Source of the DNA: Martinezella rhizogenes
GTDB lineage: Bacteria > Pseudomonadota > Alphaproteobacteria > Rhizobiales > Rhizobiaceae
NCBI RefSeq assembly: GCF_000799715.1
Contig: NZ_JUHG01000014.1
Coordinates: forward strand, 124,001-188,000
DNA: 64,000 nucleotides
Direction: 5' to 3'
Under the pieces are notes generated by a model, which was not told the origin of the DNA, made no database searches, and saw only the letters and a program-made list of their open reading frames with translations. Made by a program: the position numbers and the translations under genes. Positions 7,992 to 17,203 of the stretch are shown here, in pieces; positions within the stretch are counted from its first letter, which is position 1, and the number at the start of each line of letters is the position of its first letter.

Positions 7992-10919
7992 CTAGACGGT
8001 GTCTTCCAGAGCCTTTTCCAGGGCTTTGACGAAGAAATCGGCACTCTCGATCGAAAGGCAAAGCGGCGGTTTGATCTTCAACACATTCAGGTGATCGCCG
8101 GTCGGCTGCATGATGACGCCGAGATCGAGCAGCCGGTCGCAGATATCAGCCGTTTCTTCCGTGGCGGGCGTCAGCGTCTCGCGGTTGCGCACGAACTCGA
8201 CGCCGAGATAGAGGCCCGTGCCGTGCACCGCGCCAATCAACGGAAAGCGTTCCATCAGCGCGATCAGTCCCGCCTTCAGATGATCGCCGACCACGCGAGC
8301 ATTCTCCTGCAGGCCCTCGTCCCTGATGATGTCGAGCACGGTGAGACCGACGACCGAGCTTACCGGGCTGCCGCCGGCCGAGGAGAAGAAATAGCCCTCC
8401 TTCTCCAGCGATTCGGCGATCTCTTTGCGGGTGATGACCGCGCCGAGCGGATGACCGTTGCCCATGCCCTTGGCGATGGTGATGATATCCGGCACGACGT
8501 CCTGGCTCTCGAAGCCCCAGAAGTGATGGCCGAGCCGGCCGTAGCCCACCTGCACCTCGTCGGCGATGCAGAGGCCGCCGCGCTCGCGCACCGCGGCATA
8601 GACGTCGGTAAGATAGCCGTGCGGCAGAGCGATCCCGCCGGCATTGCCATAGACTGGTTCGGCGATAAAGCCGGCAAGGCCGTCGCCCTTCTCGTCGATG
8701 GCCTCCAGCACCGTCGTAACGCTGGCCACGTAGTCCGCGCCCGAATCAGGCCCGCGGAATGGCCCGCGATAGGTATTCGGCGACACGACCGGGTGCACCC
8801 AGTCCGGCCGTGTCGTCAGCGCCTGCGGATTGTCGGCGATAGAGGTGGAGACGGCGTCGCTTGCTAGCGTCCAGCCGTGATAGGCCTCCAGCAGGCAGAG
8901 CATATTTTTCTTGCCCGTATGCGCCCAGGCAAGCCGGATGGCGAGGTCGTTGGCCTCGGAGCCGCTGTTGACCAGGAAGACGCTGTCGAGACCCTCCGGC
9001 ACCAGCGCCGCCAGCCGCTCGGAAAACTCGGTGACGGCGGCATAGTGGAAGCGGGAGTTGGTGTTGAGCCGCGACCATTGCTGCTCGACCGCCGCCGTCA
9101 GGCGCGGATGTGCATGGCCGAGCATGGTGACATTGTTGACCATGTCGAGATAGGCGCGGCCTTCGATGTCGAAGAGGAATTCGCGCCAGCCGCGCTCGAT
9201 CTGTGGCGGGATCTCGTAATAATGCTTTTGCGGCCTGGCGAAATGTGCCGCGCGCCGGGCAAGCAGGGCCGCGCTGTCTTCTCGCGGTGCTTCGCAGGCT
9301 GGGCTCAGAAGGGCAGCGGGCGAGGGGCAGACGGCCGACCAGCCATCGGCCTGATGCGCTGTGGCAAAGAGCGGCGGCACCAGCGATGGAGAGCGGCAGA
9401 GCTGCACGCGCAGGCCACCGACCGTCGAGCCTTCGCCGGCGATGGTGCCGATGGCAGCGCCCTGCTCGATCTCGGCACCCTCTTCCAGCGGGCAATCGAT
9501 GCCGTCGAGGTGCAGGCTGACCACCTCGCTCACCAGAACCAGATGCTGGCCGTCCCATTGGATGCGTCCGGCAAACGGGGCTGTAACCGTCGTTCCGGCG
9601 GGCAGGCAGACATCGCTATGCAGCGCGAAATTCTGTGGCGGCGTCATGCCGAGGAGATCGGCGCGCGACAGGCGGAATTCGCCATAGCGCGTTGCCGCCG
9701 TGCCGGAGGCGGTTGCCTCTTTGGCAAGCAGTCGCCAGTCCATGTCCGGCTTCTGCCAATTGCCGTCGGTAAAATGCGGGCTGGTTGCGGAAAGATCGAC
9801 GGCGGCGATGGTGTCGGGCGCGATATCCGGTAGCAGCGCCGACCAGCCCTCGGTGGCGATCGGGGCGACGTCGAAGCCGACGGCGCGCAGGATCGCTGCT
9901 TCCATCACGTCCGGATCGGCGCCGGTGGCGACGTCGAAAATCTCGCGTTCATGCTCGAGATTGCCGCGCACGTAGTCGTTTTCGGGGTCGATGGCGAGCT
10001 GTTGCTCGCCGCTGGCGGCAAGGATCACGGCGCGGGCGACGATCAGCGGCCACAGCGCCTTCAACTCGGCTTCCTCGAGCGGATAGACCGCGTGATAGGC
10101 CTTGATGGCGGGAAGGATGACGAAGGGATCGCCTTCGGCATGGTGCAGCAGCGAGGCGCAGGTGACGGCGAGGTCGCCCACCAGCCAACCCTGGATGATG
10201 TCTCCGAAATCGATCACCCCGTCCGGGATCGGCTGGCCATGCGCGTCAGGATGGCAGACGACATTGTCGTCGGTGACGTCGTGGTGGACGGGCTGCACGC
10301 GAAGCCCGCCGGCGAGCGGCTGGATGCGCTTGACGGCCGAGACCATCGCCTTGGCGATGCGGTCGCGCGCATCGTGGTCCGTGATCGCCGACAGCAGCTG
10401 CACGGCGACAGGGCCGGCCCGGCGCAGGTCCCATTGCAGATTGCGATGGAGGCCGGGATGGTTGAAATCAGCGAGGTCGCGGGCGAGCCGCGCCGACAGG
10501 GTGCCGAGCGCCGAGACCGCGGCGAGCGACAGATGCTTGCGCCGCGTCAGCGATTGGCCGGGGAGGTAGCCGAGCAGCCGGATAAGATAATCCTGCTCGC
10601 GGACGGTGACGGCAAGAATATCCCGGCCGTTCAGCGACGGCACGATATTGGGGACACGCGGCGCATCCGGTTTGGCGTGCAGGTGGCGGATGGCGGCATT
10701 CTGCGCCTCCAGCTCCACCGTGTCATATTCCGTGCGGCAGACCTTTAGAACATAGTTGTTCGTACCGGTATCGACGCGGTAGTTGCGGTCCTGCTGGCTG
10801 CCGAGTTCGGTGAGTGTTCCTGTCAGGCCATAATGCGTCCGCAGGAGGTCAGCTGCTTCCTCCGGCGTGATGTCCGGTCTTGGCAGTTGCATACGATTGA
10901 CGAGCGCGGCGTCGGTCAT
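7992..10919 (-). CDS. three-domain protein: APH-type kinase, M23-like domain, class III PLP aminotransferase/phospho-lyase
   Basis: This 975-residue protein has three parts. Residues about 1-345 form an aminoglycoside-phosphotransferase-like kinase with HHDVTDDN (catalytic loop) and IDFGD (metal-binding DFG). Residues about 420-550 resemble an M23/duplicated-hybrid-motif barrel. Residues about 575-975 are a class III aminotransferase with SGSEAND, DEVQVGYGR and the PLP lysine in TIAKGMGNG. Separate animal homologues of the first and last parts are hydroxylysine kinase and 5-phosphohydroxylysine or phosphoethanolamine phospho-lyase, so the likely chemistry is phosphorylation of an amino alcohol followed by PLP-dependent loss of phosphate and ammonia. 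A GGGGGAG ribosome-binding site lies directly before the ATG. The middle domain's role is unknown and the substrate is inferred. Confidence 0.9.
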   Translation of the reverse strand: MTDAALVNRMQLPRPDITPEEAADLLRTHYGLTGTLTELGSQQDRNYRVDTGTNNYVLKVCRTEYDTVELEAQNAAIRHLHAKPDAPRVPNIVPSLNGRDILAVTVREQDYLIRLLGYLPGQSLTRRKHLSLAAVSALGTLSARLARDLADFNHPGLHRNLQWDLRRAGPVAVQLLSAITDHDARDRIAKAMVSAVKRIQPLAGGLRVQPVHHDVTDDNVVCHPDAHGQPIPDGVIDFGDIIQGWLVGDLAVTCASLLHHAEGDPFVILPAIKAYHAVYPLEEAELKALWPLIVARAVILAASGEQQLAIDPENDYVRGNLEHEREIFDVATGADPDVMEAAILRAVGFDVAPIATEGWSALLPDIAPDTIAAVDLSATSPHFTDGNWQKPDMDWRLLAKEATASGTAATRYGEFRLSRADLLGMTPPQNFALHSDVCLPAGTTVTAPFAGRIQWDGQHLVLVSEVVSLHLDGIDCPLEEGAEIEQGAAIGTIAGEGSTVGGLRVQLCRSPSLVPPLFATAHQADGWSAVCPSPAALLSPACEAPREDSAALLARRAAHFARPQKHYYEIPPQIERGWREFLFDIEGRAYLDMVNNVTMLGHAHPRLTAAVEQQWSRLNTNSRFHYAAVTEFSERLAALVPEGLDSVFLVNSGSEANDLAIRLAWAHTGKKNMLCLLEAYHGWTLASDAVSTSIADNPQALTTRPDWVHPVVSPNTYRGPFRGPDSGADYVASVTTVLEAIDEKGDGLAGFIAEPVYGNAGGIALPHGYLTDVYAAVRERGGLCIADEVQVGYGRLGHHFWGFESQDVVPDIITIAKGMGNGHPLGAVITRKEIAESLEKEGYFFSSAGGSPVSSVVGLTVLDIIRDEGLQENARVVGDHLKAGLIALMERFPLIGAVHGTGLYLGVEFVRNRETLTPATEETADICDRLLDLGVIMQPTGDHLNVLKIKPPLCLSIESADFFVKALEKALEDTV

Positions 10920-11051
10920 GGCTCCCCCGGATGGTTCATCTCCGTCGACACTAAACCATTCCGTCCTAAAGATAATCCCCGAAAACGAACAGGGCGATCG
11001 GACAATAGGATGGAAGATAGGCCACTGATCGCGCCTGCCTAGATGCAGACG

Positions 11052-11609
11052 TCACTCAACCTCGATCGAATAGCTGCAGCCGGCCAGCGTCTTGCCGGGA
11101 TGGTTGTTGACGGTCGAGATATTGAGGGTTATGCGCGAATGCAGCACCGTGTCGGAGTTTTCCAGTTGCTCCTTGCTGGAGACGATCTCTTTTTCGCCGA
11201 GGAACTTGCCCGGCGTGTCAACCGTGGCGTTAACGCCAAGCTGCTTGGCGAGCGGATGCGGATCGGCCTCATCGAGCACGGCCAGCGGACCGGAGGGGGC
11301 GAAGGCGACCCTGTCGGTCTGTCGGCCGAAAACGATGATCGGCTTCTCCAGCTTGAATTCCCGCAGCATGAGATTGTCGGATGGCAGCTCGGTGATGCCC
11401 ATCCGCTTCATCGCCTCGACGCTCTCAGGCCCGGTCAGCCACATGGCAAAGCCGTTGTAACTCGGCACGTCATAGCTGGTGCATTCGACCAGCTTGGCGA
11501 GATCGACCTTCGAAGGATCCTCCTCCAATGTCGCTGCGATCGAGACCTGCGCGGTTACGAGCATGACGAGGGCCGAAAGCGGCAGGATTCTATCCAGATA
11601 TGGCGGCAA
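11052..11609 (-). CDS. secreted hypothetical protein
   Basis: This 185-residue protein starts with TTG, placed 5 nt after a strong GGAGG. The N-terminus is a signal peptide: residues 1-25 include a hydrophobic LSALVMLVTAQ core and a probable SIA|AT or IAA|TL cut. The mature part is acidic to neutral, has two cysteines (CTSYDVP near residue 43 and CSYSIEVE at the C-terminus) that could pair in the periplasm, and shows no domain I can name. It sits between the kinase/aminotransferase fusion and purU, all on the minus strand with sizeable gaps, so no operon role is clear. Confidence 0.75.
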   Translation of the reverse strand: MPPYLDRILPLSALVMLVTAQVSIAATLEEDPSKVDLAKLVECTSYDVPSYNGFAMWLTGPESVEAMKRMGITELPSDNLMLREFKLEKPIIVFGRQTDRVAFAPSGPLAVLDEADPHPLAKQLGVNATVDTPGKFLGEKEIVSSKEQLENSDTVLHSRITLNISTVNNHPGKTLAGCSYSIEVE

Positions 11610-11699
11610 TTTCCCCTCCGCACTGCGATTCGATATCGGCCGTATTAGATCGTATTTTGGAGGGGAAAGAAAACAGGGGTTGGTGGCGTCGGCCGCGTC

Positions 11700-12536
11700 T
11701 TACCCCATCCGCTCGGAGGCATAGCTTCCCGGGCTTGCCGGGAAGACGATGGTGCGGTTGCCGTTGAGGAAGGTGCGGTAGTGGATATGGGCATGGATGG
11801 CCCGCGCCAGCACCTGGCTCTCGACATCCCGGCCGATCGAGACATAATCGTCCGCCGACTGCGCATGGGTGATGCGTGCCGTGTCCTGCTCGATGATCGG
11901 ACCTTCGTCCAGATCCGCCGTCACATAATGCGCCGTCGCTCCGATCAGCTTCACACCGCGCTCATAGGCCTGCTTGTAGGGATTGGCGCCCTTGAAGCTC
12001 GGCAGGAAGGAATGGTGGATGTTGATGATCCGGCCGGACATCTTTTGGCACATCGAATCCGACAGGATCTGCATGTAGCGGGCGAGCACGATCAGTTCCG
12101 TGCCGGTCTGCTCGACCACCTCCATGATCCGGGCTTCCGCCTGCGGCTTGTTGGCCTTGGTCACCGGAATATGGTGGAAGGGGATGTCATGATTGACCAC
12201 CACCTTCTGATATTCGAAATGGTTGGAGACGACGCCGACGATGTCGATCGGCAGGGCGCCGATCTTCCAGCGGTAGAGCAGGTCATTCAGACAATGGCCG
12301 AAGCGCGACACCATCAGCAGCACCTTCATGCGCTTCTGGGTATCGTGGATCTCGGCCTCCATCTCGAACTTGCCTGCATGATCACAATTGACGCGCATGA
12401 AGAACTTGCCGGTATCGAGATCGTCGAACTGGCTGGAGTCGACGATGTTGCAGCCCTGATCCGCCAGATAATTGGCAATCGCCGCAACAATCCCACGTGT
12501 CGAGCGGCACGATACCGTGAGTACGAAATGCGTCAT
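11700..12536 (-). CDS. purU: formyltetrahydrofolate deformylase
   Basis: PurU releases formate from 10-formyl-tetrahydrofolate, balancing one-carbon units and feeding purine synthesis. The 278-residue protein has an N-terminal ACT domain and a formyltransferase domain. The formyltransferase core is intact: INIHHSFLPSFKG supplies the Asn and His and ATAHYVTADLDEGP the Asp of the catalytic set, and the C-terminus FPASPGSYASERMG is typical. The ACT domain looks shortened by about 16 residues after FFMRV compared with my recollection of rhizobial PurU (about 294 residues), which would remove a helix. The reading frame is unbroken. Function is well supported; the effect of the deletion on control is inferred. 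Confidence 0.95.
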   Translation of the reverse strand: MTHFVLTVSCRSTRGIVAAIANYLADQGCNIVDSSQFDDLDTGKFFMRVNCDHAGKFEMEAEIHDTQKRMKVLLMVSRFGHCLNDLLYRWKIGALPIDIVGVVSNHFEYQKVVVNHDIPFHHIPVTKANKPQAEARIMEVVEQTGTELIVLARYMQILSDSMCQKMSGRIINIHHSFLPSFKGANPYKQAYERGVKLIGATAHYVTADLDEGPIIEQDTARITHAQSADDYVSIGRDVESQVLARAIHAHIHYRTFLNGNRTIVFPASPGSYASERMG

Positions 12537-12702
12537 ATCTCTTCTCTCTTCCGCCGGGGTGCCCGCTTGCTTTGGCGCCCGCCTGCTTAAATCAAATCGA
12601 AACTATGGGGAATATGCCCCTCAACCATGTTTCCACGGCTACTTTAGGCAAGATGATGGGAAAAACCGTTCCCGTTGCGCCTTCGAACGGCGCATCCCCG
12701 CC

Positions 12703-13938
12703 TTAGCTGTTGGTGGCGAGCGAGAGCCTCTGCGGCTGCTTTGCCTGCGTGCCCTCGTTAAACTTCAGGAAGCCCACCAACAGCCAGACCAGCCCGGCCG
12801 TCTTCATCGAAAAGATGGCCGTTGAGCCGATCATCAGGTTCAGGAACAGGAAGAGGGAAAGAGCGTGGCCGAGCCGCCGCTGGTTGACGGTCTCGCCTCC
12901 GGGATAGAGCGAGGCATAGAGCCAGAACAGGATCAGGCCGAAGATGGTGGCGCCGTATATGATGTAGACATAGCCGCTGTCGTAGAAGATGCCGACCTGA
13001 TCGAGCTGCAGGCCGATGGTGCTCTGCAGGTCCATGCCGAGGAAGGCCCGCACCGTACCGTTGATGCGACCGACGAAATTGTCGCCGGTAACGCCCGGCT
13101 TGAGGGCGTTGATGACGAAGCCGACGAGGATGATCACGGGCATCGTCATTAGGTCGAGCATCTTTGGAAGCCAGGGATAGATGAAATAGCCGGCAATGCT
13201 GATGAGACTGAAAATCAGCATCGTGCGCGTGTCATTTGTCAGCAGGATCAGAACAACGGTCGATATGAACAGCACTCTGTCGGACAGCCGTAGCCGGCCG
13301 GAGAAGCTGATCAGGTAGAGGACCATCACGCCGCAGAAATTGGCAAGCGACACCTGCTCCAGAAAGATGGAGGACGATCGATGGTCTATCAGGCCGAAGG
13401 AGAACCGCCCCTCGAACCCCAGCGCGCCACGGAACAGACCGATATCGCTGTAGGTGGCCGGCGGCACACCGCGCGTGTTCTGGAAATATTCGGCCGGATG
13501 AAAGAGCGCGACATATTCCGTCACCGACACGATTTCGCAGATGAGCACGGCGAGCACGGCAATGCAGGAAATCCTGAACGCCAGCTTCAGCGTGCGCTCG
13601 TTGCAAAGCCTGCCCATGATGGAAAACACAAAGATGATCATCACGTTGCGAAGGTGATCGACATAGGGCTGCTTGTTGATGGCGATGACGAAGACCGTCA
13701 GCACGATGGTCAGGAGCAGATAGAGGAGCGGCGCCATATCCTCCTCATAAATCCCCTTCTTCAGGATATAGGCAAAGCTTGCCACCTGCAGGAGCACTTC
13801 GCTCATCACCACGGCGTTTGGCGTCAGCGGCGTGATGTTGTGATTGATGAAGGCAAGGATGCTATTATACAGGACCGCGAGCAGCGAAATGGCGAGAATG
13901 ACGTAGTTTATGGGCTGCATTTCGCCTGAGCTTTGCAT
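12703..13938 (-). CDS. polytopic membrane protein, Wzy/O-antigen-ligase-like
   Basis: This 411-residue protein has about ten hydrophobic segments spread along its length and a longer periplasmic loop around residues 140-190, the layout of Wzy polymerases and WaaL ligases that join polysaccharide repeat units. No short catalytic motif defines this family, so the call rests on topology and on the neighbouring polysaccharide genes. A second ATG six codons in (13920) follows an AGGCGAA stretch and may be the true start. It is transcribed in the same direction as the GH5 gene upstream, with an 86-nt gap. Confidence 0.72.
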   Translation of the reverse strand: MQSSGEMQPINYVILAISLLAVLYNSILAFINHNITPLTPNAVVMSEVLLQVASFAYILKKGIYEEDMAPLLYLLLTIVLTVFVIAINKQPYVDHLRNVMIIFVFSIMGRLCNERTLKLAFRISCIAVLAVLICEIVSVTEYVALFHPAEYFQNTRGVPPATYSDIGLFRGALGFEGRFSFGLIDHRSSSIFLEQVSLANFCGVMVLYLISFSGRLRLSDRVLFISTVVLILLTNDTRTMLIFSLISIAGYFIYPWLPKMLDLMTMPVIILVGFVINALKPGVTGDNFVGRINGTVRAFLGMDLQSTIGLQLDQVGIFYDSGYVYIIYGATIFGLILFWLYASLYPGGETVNQRRLGHALSLFLFLNLMIGSTAIFSMKTAGLVWLLVGFLKFNEGTQAKQPQRLSLATNS

Positions 13939-14024
13939 GAAATATCCGGGGTCGTGGCGTCTCTGGCCGTGAGTACCATATCAGGCTGATGATTCGCGGC
14001 AAAGCGCCGGACGCTTACCGCCCA

Positions 14025-15104
14025 TCAGTTTGCAGGCTTGATGAGGACGCATGACGGCGCCAGTGGGGCCTTCCTGCTCAGGCCATCCGCCAGCACCTTC
14101 ATTTGCGGCTTGTCACGGCCGTTGTGCGGCTGGACGTTCAGTGGCTCGTCCGGCGCCCACCAGTCGCCGGCCGCCCAGTAGCTCCAGCCGAGCCAGACGT
14201 CGCTGTTGGTGTTCATGACGCCGAGCACCTGCTTGAGGCCCGCAAGACAGCCATCATTCCCGGCCACGCCGAATTCTCCGAGAAAGCCACGCTTGCCGTT
14301 CTTGCGCAGCCAGCCGGTGACGTCGTTCATACCTTTGCTGGCACTGTCGCTGCCGTCGCAGGCCGGATGCGTGCCGGAGCTGTCCGCATCGAGATATTGA
14401 TGGAATTCGAAGGCGTAGAAATCGAGTGGGTCCTTGACGCCGAGCATGACTGTGCCGTTCGCGCCGCCGCCAAGCACATCGGCGGACCAGCTGTGGGCGC
14501 CGGTCCAGTTCGTGCCGGGCACGAGGACGAGGTTACGGGCGCCGACGGTGCGGATGCTGCGGATGGCCATGTTGGCCAGCTCCAGCCAATCGGGTGCCTT
14601 GATATCGTGCGGCTCGTTCATCAGGCCGAAAGCGACGCCCTTGCGATTGGCGAACTCGACGGCGAGCCGCGCCCAGAAATCGCCGAAAGCAAGATCGCCC
14701 GCCGGCACCTGCGGGAGCTGGGTCTTGTCGTAGTAGCCGTAATTATGCGGATCGAGGATAACGGCCATGCCATGCTTTTGAATGAGGTCGACGGCATCCT
14801 TGAGGCCTTGCAGCTCCTTGCCATCGAATGGTTGGCTCAACACTGGCTGCAGCCGCTCCCAGCGGAAGGGCAGGCGCACCACGTTCATGCCCTTGCCCGC
14901 GAAATAGCGCACCGTGTCTTCGGAAGGGTAGATATAATTGGTACCAAGCACGCCACCACGATCGCCATATTCGGCCCCGGAGAGATTGATGCCGCGATAA
15001 CAGAGCTGCGACGCGGCAAGGCTGGTGCCGGGCTGGGCGGCGAAGGCGAGCAGAAGCACGGCTGCGAATGATCGGCGCAGCAGTCTCGTCATCGGTCCGG
15101 CCAT
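14025..15104 (-). CDS. secreted glycoside hydrolase family 5 (endoglucanase-type)
   Basis: This 359-residue protein begins MAGPMTRLLRR after GGGAG with good spacing; an ATG further upstream lacks such a site. A signal peptide spans about residues 1-31 (LLLAFAAQPGTSLAA). The TIM-barrel GH5 signatures are present: LMNEPHD holds the acid/base Glu and GFLGEFGVAG the nucleophile Glu, with YRGINLSGAEYG at the start of the barrel. It probably cuts beta-1,4 or related glucan chains outside the inner membrane. It lies divergent from a Wzz-type gene and near a polymerase-like gene, so trimming of the cell's own polysaccharide or cellulose is a reasonable inference. Confidence 0.9.
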   Translation of the reverse strand: MAGPMTRLLRRSFAAVLLLAFAAQPGTSLAASQLCYRGINLSGAEYGDRGGVLGTNYIYPSEDTVRYFAGKGMNVVRLPFRWERLQPVLSQPFDGKELQGLKDAVDLIQKHGMAVILDPHNYGYYDKTQLPQVPAGDLAFGDFWARLAVEFANRKGVAFGLMNEPHDIKAPDWLELANMAIRSIRTVGARNLVLVPGTNWTGAHSWSADVLGGGANGTVMLGVKDPLDFYAFEFHQYLDADSSGTHPACDGSDSASKGMNDVTGWLRKNGKRGFLGEFGVAGNDGCLAGLKQVLGVMNTNSDVWLGWSYWAAGDWWAPDEPLNVQPHNGRDKPQMKVLADGLSRKAPLAPSCVLIKPAN

Positions 15105-15210
15105 TGCAAGCTCCCGTTTTTCCTGTCGCCTGTCGGCCAGCTTCATAGGCCTGCCCGGTTGAATATTGATGAAGACGAGGGCTCAACGGCGTCTTGCCGA
15201 CGTTTGCCGG

Positions 15211-15230
15211 GGACATTCCTGGGAATGTCC
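15211..15230. promoter_or_regulatory. 20-bp palindrome between divergent GH5 and Wzz genes
   Basis: GGACATTCC and GGAATGTCC form 9-bp perfect arms around a 2-bp centre. The site lies 106 bp before the GH5 start and 82 bp before the Wzz start, a good place for a dimeric regulator acting on both genes. I do not recognise the binding protein. A short hairpin in either leader is an alternative, though a 2-nt loop makes an RNA role less likely. Confidence 0.5.
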
Positions 15231-15312
15231 TTAATGGTCCGTTAGCCAAACATTTCTAAACTCCGGCATCTGCTGTGCGGGATCCGCGCGAGCGGGTCCC
15301 TGGAAGTCTGGT

Positions 15313-16986
15313 ATGAGTTCATTGGAACGAAACAAGCGATCGAGCCACTTTCCGAGTTGGCGCAGCAACGAGCCGTCCGAAGGGCAGGGCGAAGGCCTGC
15401 GCCTGCGCGGCCCCGTGCTGCGGCCGCGGGATTTCGTCCATGAGGTCCAACCCGTCGCCTCCGAGCAGCCGGCCGATGCCGCAAAGCCGGCAATCCCGAC
15501 GCCTCCGGAACCGCCGAGTGCGATCGAGCCCGTGCCTAAAGCCGCCCTGCCGCCGACGATCAAACCAACCGTGGCTGCGGCAATCCCGGCTGCCGAGCCG
15601 TCCGTCGTCGCTGCGCCACCAGCAGCTTCGCCGGCGCCCGTTGCCGACACGCCGCTTCTCGACCTGCGCTCTGCCGTCCGTTCGATCTGGGCGAAAAAGT
15701 ACGTGGTCCTGGCGCTTGCCGTGGCCGGGGCCGTGCTGGGCACGGCCGTCATTCCGATGTTGCCGCAGAAATTCACGGCCGAGACCAGCCTCTATTTCGA
15801 TCCTCGTCAAACCGGCGGCGGCGATTCGTCCCAGTCCCCGCCGATCGCGCCGGAACTGATCCTGACGATGATCGACAGCCAGACGCAGATCCTGTCCTCC
15901 GGCAAGGTATTGGGCCGGGTCGTCGAGGCGCTGAAGCTCGATCAGGATCCGCAATTTAATGGCGGCGCCAGTGGTGACGCGGCGAAATATATGGCGGCAA
16001 CGGTGCTGGCGAAGGCCGTGCAGATCGCCCGCGAGGCCAGCACCTATGTCGTGTCGCTGAAGGTGACGACGCGCGATCCGCAAAAGTCGGCCGGGATTGC
16101 CAACCAGCTTGTCGCATCCTTCATCGAGGAGGAAAGCAAGGCGGCGGCGAACAGCTATCAGACCAGCAATACCGCGCTGGATGGCAGGCTCGAGGATCTG
16201 CGTGAGCAGGTGCGAGCCGCCGAAAAGGCGGCCGAGGCCTATCGCGCCGATAACGACATGGTCGCTGTCGCGGGCAACCTGATGTCCGACAAGCGCCTGA
16301 CCGCGCTCAACGACATGCTGGTGGTCGCTCAGCAAAAGACGATCGAGGCGAAGGCGCGCGCCGATGCCGCCGACAGGCTGAGCTTCACGGACGTCGTGTC
16401 CAACGGTCCGTCGGCCACGGCGACAGCCGCGTCCACGCCGCTGAGCAGCCTGCGCCAGCAATATGCCGTGCTTGCCGCCAATGTCGGCAGCCTGCAAAGC
16501 CAGCTGGGCGCCCGTCATCCACGCCTGCTTGCCGCCAAATCTTCGCTGGATAGTCTCTCGGTCGAGATCCGCAGCGAGTTGCAGCGCCAGACAACCTCGG
16601 CTCGCGCCGATTACGATCAGGCGCAGAAAGCCGAGCAGGATATCGCCAAGGAGCTGGCGGTGCAGAAAGCATCGCAGGTCAATACCTCCGGCAAGCTGGT
16701 CGGCCTCAACGAACTCGAGCGCAAGGCCGCGGCCGCTCGCGACGCGTACCAGGCAGTGCTGAAGCGGTCCGGCCAGACAAGCGACGCCCGGGATCTGTCG
16801 CAGAGCAATATCCGGGTCATTTCCGAAGCCGAACCGCCGCTGACGGCGGACGGGCCGAGCCGGAAGGTGATGATGGTGGCCGGATTGATCGCCGGCGCAT
16901 TGTTCGGCATGGGGCTCGGCATGGCCTTTGCCGTCCTCGCCGGCCTGTTCCGGCATCCGGTCATCCGCGGATATCTCGGGAAGTAA
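15313..16986 (+). CDS. polysaccharide co-polymerase / chain-length protein (Wzz/GumC family)
   Basis: This 557-residue inner-membrane protein has a cytoplasmic Pro/Ala-rich N-terminal region of about 115 residues, a first membrane helix near residues 132-150, a periplasmic Wzz domain, a long coiled-coil region (about 270-480) and a GNVR-like stretch before the second membrane helix near residues 520-545. It stops soon after that helix, so the tyrosine-kinase domain of ExoP/Wzc-type proteins is absent. GGAAG lies 6 nt before the ATG. Such proteins set chain length and help export of capsule or exopolysaccharide. The next gene on the same strand is a sugar-nucleotide dehydratase. Confidence 0.9.
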   Translation: MSSLERNKRSSHFPSWRSNEPSEGQGEGLRLRGPVLRPRDFVHEVQPVASEQPADAAKPAIPTPPEPPSAIEPVPKAALPPTIKPTVAAAIPAAEPSVVAAPPAASPAPVADTPLLDLRSAVRSIWAKKYVVLALAVAGAVLGTAVIPMLPQKFTAETSLYFDPRQTGGGDSSQSPPIAPELILTMIDSQTQILSSGKVLGRVVEALKLDQDPQFNGGASGDAAKYMAATVLAKAVQIAREASTYVVSLKVTTRDPQKSAGIANQLVASFIEEESKAAANSYQTSNTALDGRLEDLREQVRAAEKAAEAYRADNDMVAVAGNLMSDKRLTALNDMLVVAQQKTIEAKARADAADRLSFTDVVSNGPSATATAASTPLSSLRQQYAVLAANVGSLQSQLGARHPRLLAAKSSLDSLSVEIRSELQRQTTSARADYDQAQKAEQDIAKELAVQKASQVNTSGKLVGLNELERKAAAARDAYQAVLKRSGQTSDARDLSQSNIRVISEAEPPLTADGPSRKVMMVAGLIAGALFGMGLGMAFAVLAGLFRHPVIRGYLGK

Positions 16987-17203
16987 CTTTTGTTGCCATC
17001 TTTTTGCGACAAGTGCCTGTTTCAAGATCAGGGATGCATTTGCGCGCCGGCTGTTCTAAAAGTGAATGGACGCAGAGAATGTTTGCATTTTGCTAATGGA
17101 AGCATAAAGACAATCATGCTGTGTCGTGTAATACATGGTGGTGCAATTTATGCGAGAGAAGCGGTATGCTGGTCCGTCGACCGGCGCCAGGGGAAATTGA
17201 CCG

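Noticed and set aside
11052..11609. Secreted protein considered as a c-type cytochrome or known periplasmic family
   Set aside because: No CxxCH or other defining motif; left as hypothetical.
15319..17025. 568-codon minus-strand frame opposite the Wzz gene
   Set aside because: Same artefact: the plus strand has membrane helices and coiled coil in the expected places.
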